64,000 bases of DNA from Marinobacterium jannaschii DSM 6295. Its GTDB lineage: Bacteria; Pseudomonadota; Gammaproteobacteria; Pseudomonadales; Balneatricaceae. Position numbers and translations under genes: made by a program. The notes beneath the pieces are model-generated. The model had not been told where the DNA came from and ran no database searches. It saw only the letters and a list, made by a program, of their open reading frames with translations. The stretch spans positions 232,707 through 296,706 of the forward strand of contig NZ_KK211065.1 of NCBI RefSeq assembly GCF_000620085.1. Direction: 5' to 3'. Positions 25,468-33,358 of the stretch are shown here, piece after piece; the first letter of the stretch is position 1, and each line of letters opens with the position of its first letter.

Positions 25468-26559
25468 TCAGGCCGCCAGCTGGAACTGGTCCCTGCCCTG
25501 CTCCTTCGCCTTATAGAGTGCATCATCGGCCCGCTTCAACAGTGACTCACTGTTATCACCGGCTTCCAACTGCGCTAGACCGATACTGGTAGAAAAACCG
25601 ACGCTCTCTCCACCCGGGGTTTTCACCAGCGCATCGCGACAGGACTGCAGGATCGCTTCAGCGACCGACATCGCGACGTCCGGGTCTGAATGAGGTAACA
25701 CCAGCATAAACTCTTCACCGCCGTAACGGCCTGCCAGGTCCTGCTGTGGCCGGCAATGACGACGCAGAATGGCGGCAAACTCCTTCAAAACCAGGTCTCC
25801 GGCGGCATGACCGTAACGATCGTTGTAGCGTTTAAAGTGGTCCAGATCGAACAGCATCAGCATCAGCGGCGCTCCGGACTCATGGCTCTCCACAATATCG
25901 GCATCAAGCTGGGTCATCGACTGGCGACGATTGGACAGGCCGGTCAGCGGGTCTCGCGATGCCTGGCGGTACAGTCCCATCAGCATACTAAGCTGATTGC
26001 AGGAGGCCCAGCCGGCGATCGCCCCCAGCACCAGCAGCAACCACAGGGCGTTAAGCGCCTCGATACTGCCAAAGACCCCGAAATAAACCTGGCCAGCAAG
26101 CTCAAACAGCGACACCACGGCGGCGTAACCCAGGGCTTCCACAATGGTTAGTGGAAAGATCGCCATCATGCAGATGATCATATAGGGGAAGAAATGGTAC
26201 CCGGCCACCAGATCGCTATAGCCGCCCTGATGTAGCACCGTACTGCTGTAGGTCTGGAATACGCTCAGGCCGAGCATAAACAGCAACACCCGGACCCGGC
26301 TGAGCGTCAGCAGATAAGGTTTCAGAGTAAGGAAACCGATCAGCAGGCAGAAAGCCCCGCTCAGCAACCGCGCCCCGGCGATAGCCGGCAGCAGGCCTTG
26401 CGGCAACAGCATCCAGTCGATCAGTATCCAGGCGGGCTGCAGTATCCCCAGCAACAGCGCCAGCGTGCCGACCCGCCGGTAGAGGAAGTGACTACGCGTT
26501 TGATTAAAGTATCGGCTATGCCGCCGTCCATCCACCACATCCAGTATGATTTCCAACAT
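25468..26559 (-). CDS. Membrane diguanylate cyclase (GGDEF)
   Basis: A 363-residue inner-membrane enzyme predicted to make c-di-GMP. The N-terminal half (about 30-195) has roughly six hydrophobic helices without a recognised named sensor domain. The cyclase domain (about 200-363) has DPLTGLSNRR, FDLDHFKRYND and GGEEF at 280-284, so catalysis is likely intact. The residues before GGEEF read RPQQD-LAGRY, without the canonical RxxD inhibitory site, so product feedback may be weak. A PilZ-domain gene lies 262 bases away on the opposite strand. Confidence 0.9.
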   Translation of the reverse strand: MLEIILDVVDGRRHSRYFNQTRSHFLYRRVGTLALLLGILQPAWILIDWMLLPQGLLPAIAGARLLSGAFCLLIGFLTLKPYLLTLSRVRVLLFMLGLSVFQTYSSTVLHQGGYSDLVAGYHFFPYMIICMMAIFPLTIVEALGYAAVVSLFELAGQVYFGVFGSIEALNALWLLLVLGAIAGWASCNQLSMLMGLYRQASRDPLTGLSNRRQSMTQLDADIVESHESGAPLMLMLFDLDHFKRYNDRYGHAAGDLVLKEFAAILRRHCRPQQDLAGRYGGEEFMLVLPHSDPDVAMSVAEAILQSCRDALVKTPGGESVGFSTSIGLAQLEAGDNSESLLKRADDALYKAKEQGRDQFQLAA

Positions 26560-26821
26560 ATCAGATACTCTGCCTGTACCATTCGCCCGAGGACAGGACA
26601 GTTTGTTTGAGTCAAGATCATAAAACCTTGATCTGGTTCAGGTGTTTAGTATTTGAGCTGTTTCTAACATAAGCGGGCCATCACTCAGGTGCCGGTCCCG
26701 CGCCGGACTCGCAACAGGTTACGCAGCACACGAAATCCCCCGCCATAACGCCATAGTGCGCAGAGGATTTCCAAACCCCGCAACTCTGTACTAAGATCGG
26801 TTAAGGACTAACCACCAGTGA

Positions 26822-27214
26822 ATGGAGCGCTCAGTGAAATCAACGGACAAATCAGAGCGGCGACGCTTTACCCGGATCGACTTTGATGCAGCCACCGAGT
26901 TGCGTACCCGGGGCTGGACCTCCAGTGTTCAGCTGGAAGATATCTCGTTCAAGGGCGTGCTGATCTGCTCAGATAAAGCGCTGGATCTGCTGCCAGGCGA
27001 CCATGTCGATATCATTATCCACCTGGCCGGTGACGAGGAGGTGATGAACCTCAAAGCAACCCTGGCTCACCATCATCAGAATCACTACGGATTCTCCCTG
27101 CATGAAACCGATATCGACAGCATGACCCACCTGCGACGCCTGGTGGAGCTGAATCTCGGTGACGAGAAGCTGTTTGAGCGCGAAATCGAGCACCTGATGC
27201 CGGATGCAGTTTAG
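26822..27214 (+). CDS. PilZ-domain c-di-GMP receptor
   Basis: A 130-residue single-domain PilZ protein. The c-di-GMP-binding signature is present: RRRFTR (about 13-18, RxxxR) and LEDISFKGVLI (about 39-49, D-x-S-x-x-G). It is cytoplasmic and probably transmits c-di-GMP levels made by the neighbouring cyclases to an unknown target. ATG 26822 is used here; GTG 26834 is a serious alternative because GGAG lies 6 bases before it while nothing suitable precedes the ATG. Confidence 0.88.
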   Translation: MERSVKSTDKSERRRFTRIDFDAATELRTRGWTSSVQLEDISFKGVLICSDKALDLLPGDHVDIIIHLAGDEEVMNLKATLAHHHQNHYGFSLHETDIDSMTHLRRLVELNLGDEKLFEREIEHLMPDAV

Positions 27215-27291
27215 CCCATAGTATCTCAGGGGAGCGGGCTCGTTCGGTCTGAACCCGCTTCAGCGTCTTAAGCGCCGGCCTTTGTCACCGC

Positions 27292-28662
27292 TCAGACCGC
27301 ATCCAGTGCATCTGAGAGGCGGCTTACGGCTACCACCTCCATTCCGGGTATTGCCTCTTTCGGCACATTGCCCTTGGGCACAATCGCGCGGCGAAAGCCA
27401 TGCTTGGCCGCTTCACGGATCCGTTCCTGACCGTTCGGAACCGGGCGGATCTCCCCGGACAAACCCACTTCCCCAAACACCATCAGATCCTGTGCCAGCG
27501 GCATATCACGGAAACTGGATACCACGGCCAGCAGCAACGCCAGGTCAGCACCGGTTTCAAGCACCTTGACGCCGCCAACCACATTGACGAAGACATCCTG
27601 ATCGCCGGTCATCAGGCCTCCGTGACGATGCAGTACGGCCAGCAACATCGCCAGGCGGTTTTGCTCCAGTCCCACCGCGACCCGGCGCGGGTTGTTCATA
27701 TGGGACTGGTCCACCAGCGCCTGGATCTCAACCAGGATCGGCCGAGTCCCCTCCCATACCACCATCACCACACTGCCAGGACTGGACTCTTCGGTACGGC
27801 TGAGGAAGATCGCGCTGGGGTTTTTTACTTCTTTGAGGCCGTTCTCCATCATCGCGAACACCCCCAGCTCGTTGACCGCACCGAAGCGGTTCTTATGGGA
27901 GCGCAGCGTCCGGAAGCGGGAATCGCCCGATCCTTCCAGCTGCAGCGAGCAGTCGATCATATGCTCCAGCACCTTAGGCCCTGCAAGGGTGCCGTCCTTA
28001 GTGACATGTCCCACCAGAAACAGCACCGTATTGGTCTGCTTGGCAAAGCAGGTCAGGTAAGCGGCGGATTCCCGCACCTGAGATACCGATCCCGGAGCGG
28101 ATTGCACATCCGCCATATGCATCACCTGGATGGAGTCGATCACCATCACCTTCGGCGTATGCTGTTCGGCGATGGTACAGATCTGTTCGACGGAGGTTTC
28201 CGACAACATCTGCAGCTTATCCACCGGCAGACCCAGCCGGCGCGCCCTCAGCGCAACCTGCTGCAGCGACTCCTCTCCGGTGATGTAAAGCGCAGGCATC
28301 ACTGATGCCAGGTGACACATGGTCTGTAGTAGCAGCGTACTTTTGCCGGCCCCCGGCTCGCCGCCGATCAGGATTGCCGAACCCGGTACCAACCCGCCGC
28401 CCAGCACCCGGTCCAGCTCCTGGGTTCCGGAGCTGAAACGCGGCGTCTCCGCCACATTCACATCCGCCAGACTCTGTACCCGGTTCTGCACCGCGCCACC
28501 AGCATAGCCTTCATATCGCGCCCCGCGGGCACTGCCCTTAGCCGCCGACAGGCGCACCTCACTCAGGCTGTTCCAGGCATTACAGGCCGTACACTGCCCC
28601 ATCCACTTGCTGTAGTCCGCCCCACACTCGTTGCAGACATATGCTGATTTTGCCTTCGCCAT
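27292..28662 (-). CDS. radA: DNA repair protein RadA (Sms)
   Basis: RadA is a RecA-like, hexameric helicase that helps branch migration during recombinational repair. The 456-residue protein has an N-terminal zinc finger (CNECG and CTAC, with cysteines near 9, 12, 25 and 28). The Walker A motif is GGEPGAGKST near 91. The family-specific KNRFG lies in SHKNRFGAVNELG near 256. The C-terminal Lon-like domain is GGVKVLETGADLALLLA and what follows, given here only by GADLALLLA. Length and order are normal. Confidence 0.96.
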   Translation of the reverse strand: MAKAKSAYVCNECGADYSKWMGQCTACNAWNSLSEVRLSAAKGSARGARYEGYAGGAVQNRVQSLADVNVAETPRFSSGTQELDRVLGGGLVPGSAILIGGEPGAGKSTLLLQTMCHLASVMPALYITGEESLQQVALRARRLGLPVDKLQMLSETSVEQICTIAEQHTPKVMVIDSIQVMHMADVQSAPGSVSQVRESAAYLTCFAKQTNTVLFLVGHVTKDGTLAGPKVLEHMIDCSLQLEGSGDSRFRTLRSHKNRFGAVNELGVFAMMENGLKEVKNPSAIFLSRTEESSPGSVVMVVWEGTRPILVEIQALVDQSHMNNPRRVAVGLEQNRLAMLLAVLHRHGGLMTGDQDVFVNVVGGVKVLETGADLALLLAVVSSFRDMPLAQDLMVFGEVGLSGEIRPVPNGQERIREAAKHGFRRAIVPKGNVPKEAIPGMEVVAVSRLSDALDAV

Positions 28663-28814
28663 GGCAGACCCCGTTCAGTCATCAGAGAAATTCAATTGCG
28701 CGATATTCTACCGAAACTCCTCTTTCAACCGGAACAACTCTGCGCTTACAATCGATTCGGGTTATCCCTGAACAATATTGATCCAAATAAGAAAAGAGTA
28801 ATCAGCAGGCAGAA

Positions 28815-28902
28815 CCGACCGGATAGCAGACCGGTCGCCGCGGGCAACCAGCATCAACTGCCCGGCCTGATGAGGCCCCCGAAAGAGATAAAGGACGCAC
28901 AG
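28815..28902 (+). promoter_or_regulatory. Structured leader before metY (three consecutive hairpins), possible cis-regulatory RNA
   Basis: Three perfect stems precede the metY start codon. CGACCGG/CCGGTCG is at 28816-28837, CGGGCA/TGCCCG at 28841-28864 with a 12-base loop, and GGCCT/AGGCC at 28864-28877 with a GATG loop. The last two share one base and so compete. No T tract follows, so control would be at translation. It matches no SAM or SAH riboswitch consensus that I could recall. Confidence 0.35.
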
Positions 28903-30180
28903 ATGAAACTGGAAACCATCGCGGTACACGGCGGATACGAAACGGACCCAACCACACGCTCGGCAGCAGTGCCGGTCTATCAGACCACATCTTATACCTT
29001 TGACAGTGCCGAACACGGTGCCAACCTGTTTGACCTGAAAGAGCCGGGCAACATCTACACCCGCATTATGAATCCCACCACGGATGTGCTGGAAAAACGC
29101 GTGGCCGAGATGGAAGGCGGCGTGGCCGCGCTGGCAGTGGCATCCGGTATGGCGGCGATTACCTATGCGATCCAGACTCTGGTGGAAGTGGGCGATAATA
29201 TTGTCTCCACCAGCGAACTCTACGGCGGTACCTATAACCTGTTCGCCCACACCCTGCCCCGTCAGGGCATTGAAGTACGTATGGCGAAGATGGACGATTA
29301 CGCAGCACTGGAAAGCAAGATCGATGACAAGACCAAGGCCCTGTACTGCGAAACCGTCGGCAACCCGTCCGGCAGTATCGCTAACGTTAAGCAGCTGGCC
29401 GAGATCGCCCACCGCCACGGCGTACCGCTGATTGTGGACAACACTGTACCCAGCCCGTCTCTGTGGCGCCCTATCGAGCATGGCGCCGATATCGTCATCC
29501 ACGCTGCCACCAAGTATATCGGCGGTCACGGTAACTCCATCGGCGGCGTTATCGTCGACTCCGGTAACTTCCCTTGGGCAGAGAATAAAGAGCGCTTCCC
29601 GCTGCTGAACACCCCGGATGTCTCCTACCACGGCGTGGTCTACACCGAAGCATTCGGCCCGGCGGCCTTTATCGGCCGTTGTCGCGTGGTACCGCTGCGT
29701 AATATGGGTGCGGCCCTGTCTCCGATGAACGCCTTCCTGCTGCTACAGGGGATCGAAACCCTGTCTCTGCGGATGGAGCGGATCTGTGAAAATGCGCAGA
29801 AGATCGCCGAATACCTGGAAAACCATGATCAGGTAACCTGGGTAAACTATGCCGGTCTCGCCAGCCACAAGGACAACGTCCTGGCGCAGGAATATATGGG
29901 CGGCAAAGCCTCCGGCATCCTCAGCTTTGGCCTGAAATCCGGCCGTGAAGGGACGCGTAAGTTTTACGATGCCCTGCAGATCTTCCTGCGCCTGGTGAAT
30001 ATCGGTGACTGCAAGTCGCTCGCCTCGATTCCGGCAGAAACCACACACCGCCAGCTGAACGACGAAGAACTGAAGTCGGCCGGTGTATCACCGGAGATGG
30101 TGCGCCTGTCGGTGGGCATCGAGCATATCGATGACCTGATCGCCGATCTGGACCAGGCCCTGCAGGTATCGGTGAGTTAA
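28903..30180 (+). CDS. metY: O-acetylhomoserine sulfhydrylase (aminocarboxypropyltransferase)
   Basis: This PLP enzyme makes homocysteine directly from O-acetylhomoserine and sulfide in methionine synthesis. The 425-residue protein begins MKLETIAVHGGYETDP. It has the family landmarks YQTTSYTFDSAEHGANLF, RIMNPTTDVLEKR, SSTSELYGGTYNLF-type substrate loop (here STSELYGGTYNLF), and the PLP lysine in HAATKYIGGHG near residue 208. ATG 28903 is chosen because AAAGGA lies about 8 bases upstream; the frame is open 69 codons further but that part has no family character. A structured leader precedes it. Confidence 0.94.
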   Translation: MKLETIAVHGGYETDPTTRSAAVPVYQTTSYTFDSAEHGANLFDLKEPGNIYTRIMNPTTDVLEKRVAEMEGGVAALAVASGMAAITYAIQTLVEVGDNIVSTSELYGGTYNLFAHTLPRQGIEVRMAKMDDYAALESKIDDKTKALYCETVGNPSGSIANVKQLAEIAHRHGVPLIVDNTVPSPSLWRPIEHGADIVIHAATKYIGGHGNSIGGVIVDSGNFPWAENKERFPLLNTPDVSYHGVVYTEAFGPAAFIGRCRVVPLRNMGAALSPMNAFLLLQGIETLSLRMERICENAQKIAEYLENHDQVTWVNYAGLASHKDNVLAQEYMGGKASGILSFGLKSGREGTRKFYDALQIFLRLVNIGDCKSLASIPAETTHRQLNDEELKSAGVSPEMVRLSVGIEHIDDLIADLDQALQVSVS

Positions 30181-30191
30181 TCCCGGACTCT

Positions 30192-30231
30192 AAAACAAAA
30201 AACGGACTCTATTGAGTCCGTTTTTTGTTTT
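30192..30231. terminator. Bidirectional terminator between metY and the carbonic anhydrase gene
   Basis: The long inverted repeat AAAACAAAAAACGGACTC / GAGTCCGTTTTTTGTTTT closes on TATT. The A and T tracts serve both convergent genes. Confidence 0.93.
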
Positions 30232-30242
30232 CATGCTGGCGT

Positions 30243-30899
30243 TCAACCGGCCAGGTTAGCCACGGCTTCGATCGCTTCCGTCATCTGAAGATCAAGCTCC
30301 TCATTACAGCTGACACCGAAGTGCAGGTCCTGCAGCAGACCGTCATTCAGGCCATAGACCAGCGCATGAACCGACAGTTCCTGACCATTGGCCCAGGCTT
30401 TCTGTACCATGGTCGAGGTAGCAACATTGTAGGCCTGTTCGATTGCATTCAGCTCGCAGAGGCGGTCGAACAGACGCTCCTCCTCAGTGCAATTGCCCAG
30501 AATATCGCGGTACTTCAGAGCGATTGTGCGGATAGAGCGCAGCCAGTTATCGATAAGCCCCAGATGGTTATCCTCCAGCGCGGCTTTCACACCGCCACAG
30601 CCATAATGGCCCACCACCATGACGTGCTTCACCTTCAGCACCTCCACCGCATACTGCATCACCGAGAGGCAGTTCATATCAGCGTGGATCACCTGGTTGG
30701 CCACGTTACGATGTACGAAGACATCGCCCGGCAGCATATTTAATATCTCGTTGGCCGGCACCCGGCTGTCAGAACAACCGATCCACAGGTACTCCGGGGT
30801 TTGCTGCTGCGCCAGGGCCGCAAAAAAATCCGGTGCGTCGGCGTGCATGCGCGCCGCCCACTGGCGATTGCCTTCAAATAACTCTTGTAGTTTTTTCAT
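30243..30899 (-). CDS. can: Beta-class carbonic anhydrase
   Basis: This cytoplasmic zinc enzyme interconverts CO2 and bicarbonate. The 218-residue protein has the zinc ligands C42 (GCSDSRV), H98 and C101 (GHYGCGG) with the D44-R46 dyad, and the length fits the proteobacterial Can type. It is monocistronic, converging with metY on a shared terminator. Confidence 0.95.
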   Translation of the reverse strand: MKKLQELFEGNRQWAARMHADAPDFFAALAQQQTPEYLWIGCSDSRVPANEILNMLPGDVFVHRNVANQVIHADMNCLSVMQYAVEVLKVKHVMVVGHYGCGGVKAALEDNHLGLIDNWLRSIRTIALKYRDILGNCTEEERLFDRLCELNAIEQAYNVATSTMVQKAWANGQELSVHALVYGLNDGLLQDLHFGVSCNEELDLQMTEAIEAVANLAG

Positions 30900-31010
30900 T
30901 ACAAATACTGGGAATTTCGCTGGAGATCAGATCTGATCAAACCTGATTAGACTTTGGCACTCATGCTGCCTGCAGATCCGGCCGCTTGCAAGGCTTTGTC
31001 TTTCAGATAC

Positions 31011-31038
31011 AAAAAATCCACCCTGCCGGGTGGATTTT
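31011..31038 (-). terminator. Rho-independent terminator of hemE
   Basis: On the minus strand AAAATCCACCC and GGGTGGATTTT pair around GGCA and are followed by T residues. A GC-rich dyad also lies between it and the hemE stop. Confidence 0.85.
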
Positions 31039-31098
31039 CCTGTCTGCGATAGCCCAAAGCGCCCGGGCGGGAAACCGTCCGGGACTCGGGCCGGGCAA

Positions 31099-32163
31099 TT
31101 ACTTGTGGTACTGGGCACTCAACTCATGCACGGCATCGACGAAGATCTTCGGCTGAGCCGGATCGACAAACTGGTGGATACCATGTCCCAGGTTGAAGAC
31201 ATGTCCACTGCCGGCACCGTAGCCTTCGAGGATAGTCGCCACTTCTTCGCGGATACGGGCTTCAGGAGCGTAGAGGACGCTAGGGTCCATATTGCCCTGC
31301 AATGCAACCTTGTCACCCACGCGGGCACGGGCGTTACCGATATCAGTGGTCCAGTCCAGCCCCAGCGCATCGGCACCGGCCTCGGCAATCTCTTCCAGCC
31401 ACTGACCACCGTTCTTGGTAAACATGATCACTGGCACTTTACGGCCATCCTGTTCGCGGATCAGGCCGGAGACGATCTGCTGCATATATTTCAGCGAGAA
31501 CTCGCGGTAACAAGGACCGCTCAGGGCACCGCCCCAGGTATCAAAGATCTGTACCGCCTGGGCACCACAGCGGATCTGCTCATTCAGGTAGTCGGTGACC
31601 GACTGCGCCAGCTTGTTAAGCAGCTCATGCAGGATCTCCGGGGTGGCGTACATCATCTTCTTGATATGGCGGAAGTCCTTGCTGGAACCGCCCTCAACCA
31701 TATAGGTCGCCAGTGTCCAGGGGCTGCCGGAGAAACCGATCAGAGGTACACGACCGTTCAGTTCGCGGCGGATCTCGGTGACGGCATTCATCACATAATC
31801 CAGGTCGGATGCCGCCTTGGGTACCGGCAGATCAGCCACGTCCTGTTCGGTACGGATGATCTTTTTGAAGCGCGGGCCTTCACCCACTTCAAAGTAGAGC
31901 CCCAGACCCATCGCATCAGGAATCGTCAGGATATCGGAAAACAGGATCGCCGCATCCAGATCATAACGCTCCAGTGGCTGGATGGTTACTTCACAGGCCA
32001 GCTCTTTGTTTTTACACAGGCTCAGGAAATCACCGGCCTGAGCGCGGGTCTCGCGGTATTCCGGCAGGTAGCGTCCGGCCTGACGCATCATCCATACGGG
32101 CGTGCAGTCTACGGGTTCACGGAGCAGGGCGCGGAGGAATCGATCGTTTTTCAGTTCAGCCAT
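31099..32163 (-). CDS. hemE: Uroporphyrinogen decarboxylase
   Basis: HemE decarboxylates the four acetate side chains of uroporphyrinogen III to coproporphyrinogen III in haem synthesis. The 354-residue protein has the invariant [16 protein letters not shown] near 20-37, [12 protein letters not shown] near 77 and [13 protein letters not shown] near 137. ATG 32163 begins the usual [13 protein letters not shown]. It diverges from the AraC-family gene, with a perfect 16-base palindrome between them. Confidence 0.96.
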   Translation of the reverse strand: MAELKNDRFLRALLREPVDCTPVWMMRQAGRYLPEYRETRAQAGDFLSLCKNKELACEVTIQPLERYDLDAAILFSDILTIPDAMGLGLYFEVGEGPRFKKIIRTEQDVADLPVPKAASDLDYVMNAVTEIRRELNGRVPLIGFSGSPWTLATYMVEGGSSKDFRHIKKMMYATPEILHELLNKLAQSVTDYLNEQIRCGAQAVQIFDTWGGALSGPCYREFSLKYMQQIVSGLIREQDGRKVPVIMFTKNGGQWLEEIAEAGADALGLDWTTDIGNARARVGDKVALQGNMDPSVLYAPEARIREEVATILEGYGAGSGHVFNLGHGIHQFVDPAQPKIFVDAVHELSAQYHK

Positions 32164-32249
32164 TGTTTGCAGCCATCCAGAAGTCAAATAGAAAACTGCC
32201 GCCTATTCTAGCGATTTATGCGGCGAAATGCCCCTCGCCCCGACCAACC

Positions 32250-32265
32250 GACCTGTATTCAGGTC
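32250..32265. promoter_or_regulatory. Perfect palindrome GACCTG-N4-CAGGTC, candidate operator
   Basis: GACCTGTATTCAGGTC lies in the 208-base divergent region between hemE and the AraC-family gene. It is 20 bases before a -10-like TAAAAT on the AraC side. The binding protein is unknown. Confidence 0.4.
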
Positions 32266-32371
32266 AATCTGTTGGGAGATTTTTGATAAAATAGAAGTAG
32301 CTGATCATTAATTAACCTGTATGATAGCAAGCATCTAACAAGAACAATTCTCATTTGTCAGATCTATTCGC

Positions 32372-33136
32372 ATGGTAAAAACCGCAGATATCCTCAGCCT
32401 GCCCGATGACGCCGATACCCACGACCACGACTACCACCAGCTGGTACTGGCGATTGAAGGTAATACCTCTTTCGATATCGAGGGTCTGGGTCAGCAGGTC
32501 CGGGCGGGCAGCGGCTGCGTCGTACCCTCTACCACCAACCACGCCTTCGCCGGGGTGGGCGATAACCGTATCATGGTGGTGAATCTGCCCGTTCAGCACA
32601 GCTACACCGGTGATGAACGGGAACTGGTAGAACGGATCTTTGACCACGCCACCTACTTTTCCATGGACAGCCGCCTGCAAGTGCTGGCCAATGCCCTCAG
32701 TCTGGAGCTGCAGAGCCATCCTGAGGATTTGCTGCTGGCGCGCGCCTGCGGTAACACCCTGCTCTGCGCCCTGCAGCATCACCTGCACCTGCCGCAACGG
32801 CGCCGGCTGCCGGGCAGTATCGATATGGCCGCGATCAATGAATATATCCGCCTCAACCTGGGACATAAGATCTCGGTCGCTCATATGGCCGGTCTGGCCT
32901 GCCTCAGCAGCAGCCAGTTCCATGAGTTGTTCAAGCGCCAGAACGGCATGACACCGCACCAGTATCTGGTCGAACAACGTCTGCAGACCGCAAAAGAGAT
33001 GCTGGAGCAGGGCAAGAGTCTGGTGCAGATTACCGACCTCTGTGGTTTCTCCAGCCAGAGCGCTCTGACCCATGCCTTTAAACAGCGCTTTGATATCACC
33101 CCTGCACGCTATCGCCGCAGTCAACGCTTTATCTGA
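32372..33136 (+). CDS. AraC-family regulator, likely PruR-type activator of putA
   Basis: A 254-residue regulator with an N-terminal cupin-like sensing domain (HDHDYHQLVLAIEG near 17) and a C-terminal AraC DNA-binding domain with two helix-turn-helix motifs (about 155-250). The second includes DLCGFSSQSALTHAFKQRF and then TPARYRR, quoted here in parts. PutA next to it lacks the N-terminal ribbon-helix-helix repressor domain of the E. coli protein, so proline control must come from elsewhere. In Pseudomonas an AraC protein, PruR, sits beside putA and does this. By position this gene is the candidate. The ribosome-binding site is poor. Confidence 0.82.
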   Translation: MVKTADILSLPDDADTHDHDYHQLVLAIEGNTSFDIEGLGQQVRAGSGCVVPSTTNHAFAGVGDNRIMVVNLPVQHSYTGDERELVERIFDHATYFSMDSRLQVLANALSLELQSHPEDLLLARACGNTLLCALQHHLHLPQRRRLPGSIDMAAINEYIRLNLGHKISVAHMAGLACLSSSQFHELFKRQNGMTPHQYLVEQRLQTAKEMLEQGKSLVQITDLCGFSSQSALTHAFKQRFDITPARYRRSQRFI

Positions 33137-33358
33137 ATCCTGAACTATCCTTTATGGCAGCCGGGCGGGACACACCTGACTGCGCTCCCCCCTCCTAGAC
33201 CGACCCGTTGGCCGCAACCGCGATGACTTTGTTCTCGACCGGATTTATCTGCAAAAAAACCAGAGCATTCCGTAAGACGCAAGATGACCGCTGTAACTAA
33301 AGTGGACAGCTAAATAGTTCAGGCCCGTTTTCACACGGGATTTTCAGGAATATGCATT

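Noticed and set aside
28865..28885. CTGATGA followed by CGAAA before metY, like a hammerhead ribozyme core
   Set aside because: The bases between cannot form a stem II and no stem I/III partners with a cleavage site were seen.
28663..28902. SAM-I, SAM-II or SAH riboswitch before metY
   Set aside because: The consensus cores I know for these classes are not present; only generic hairpins are seen.
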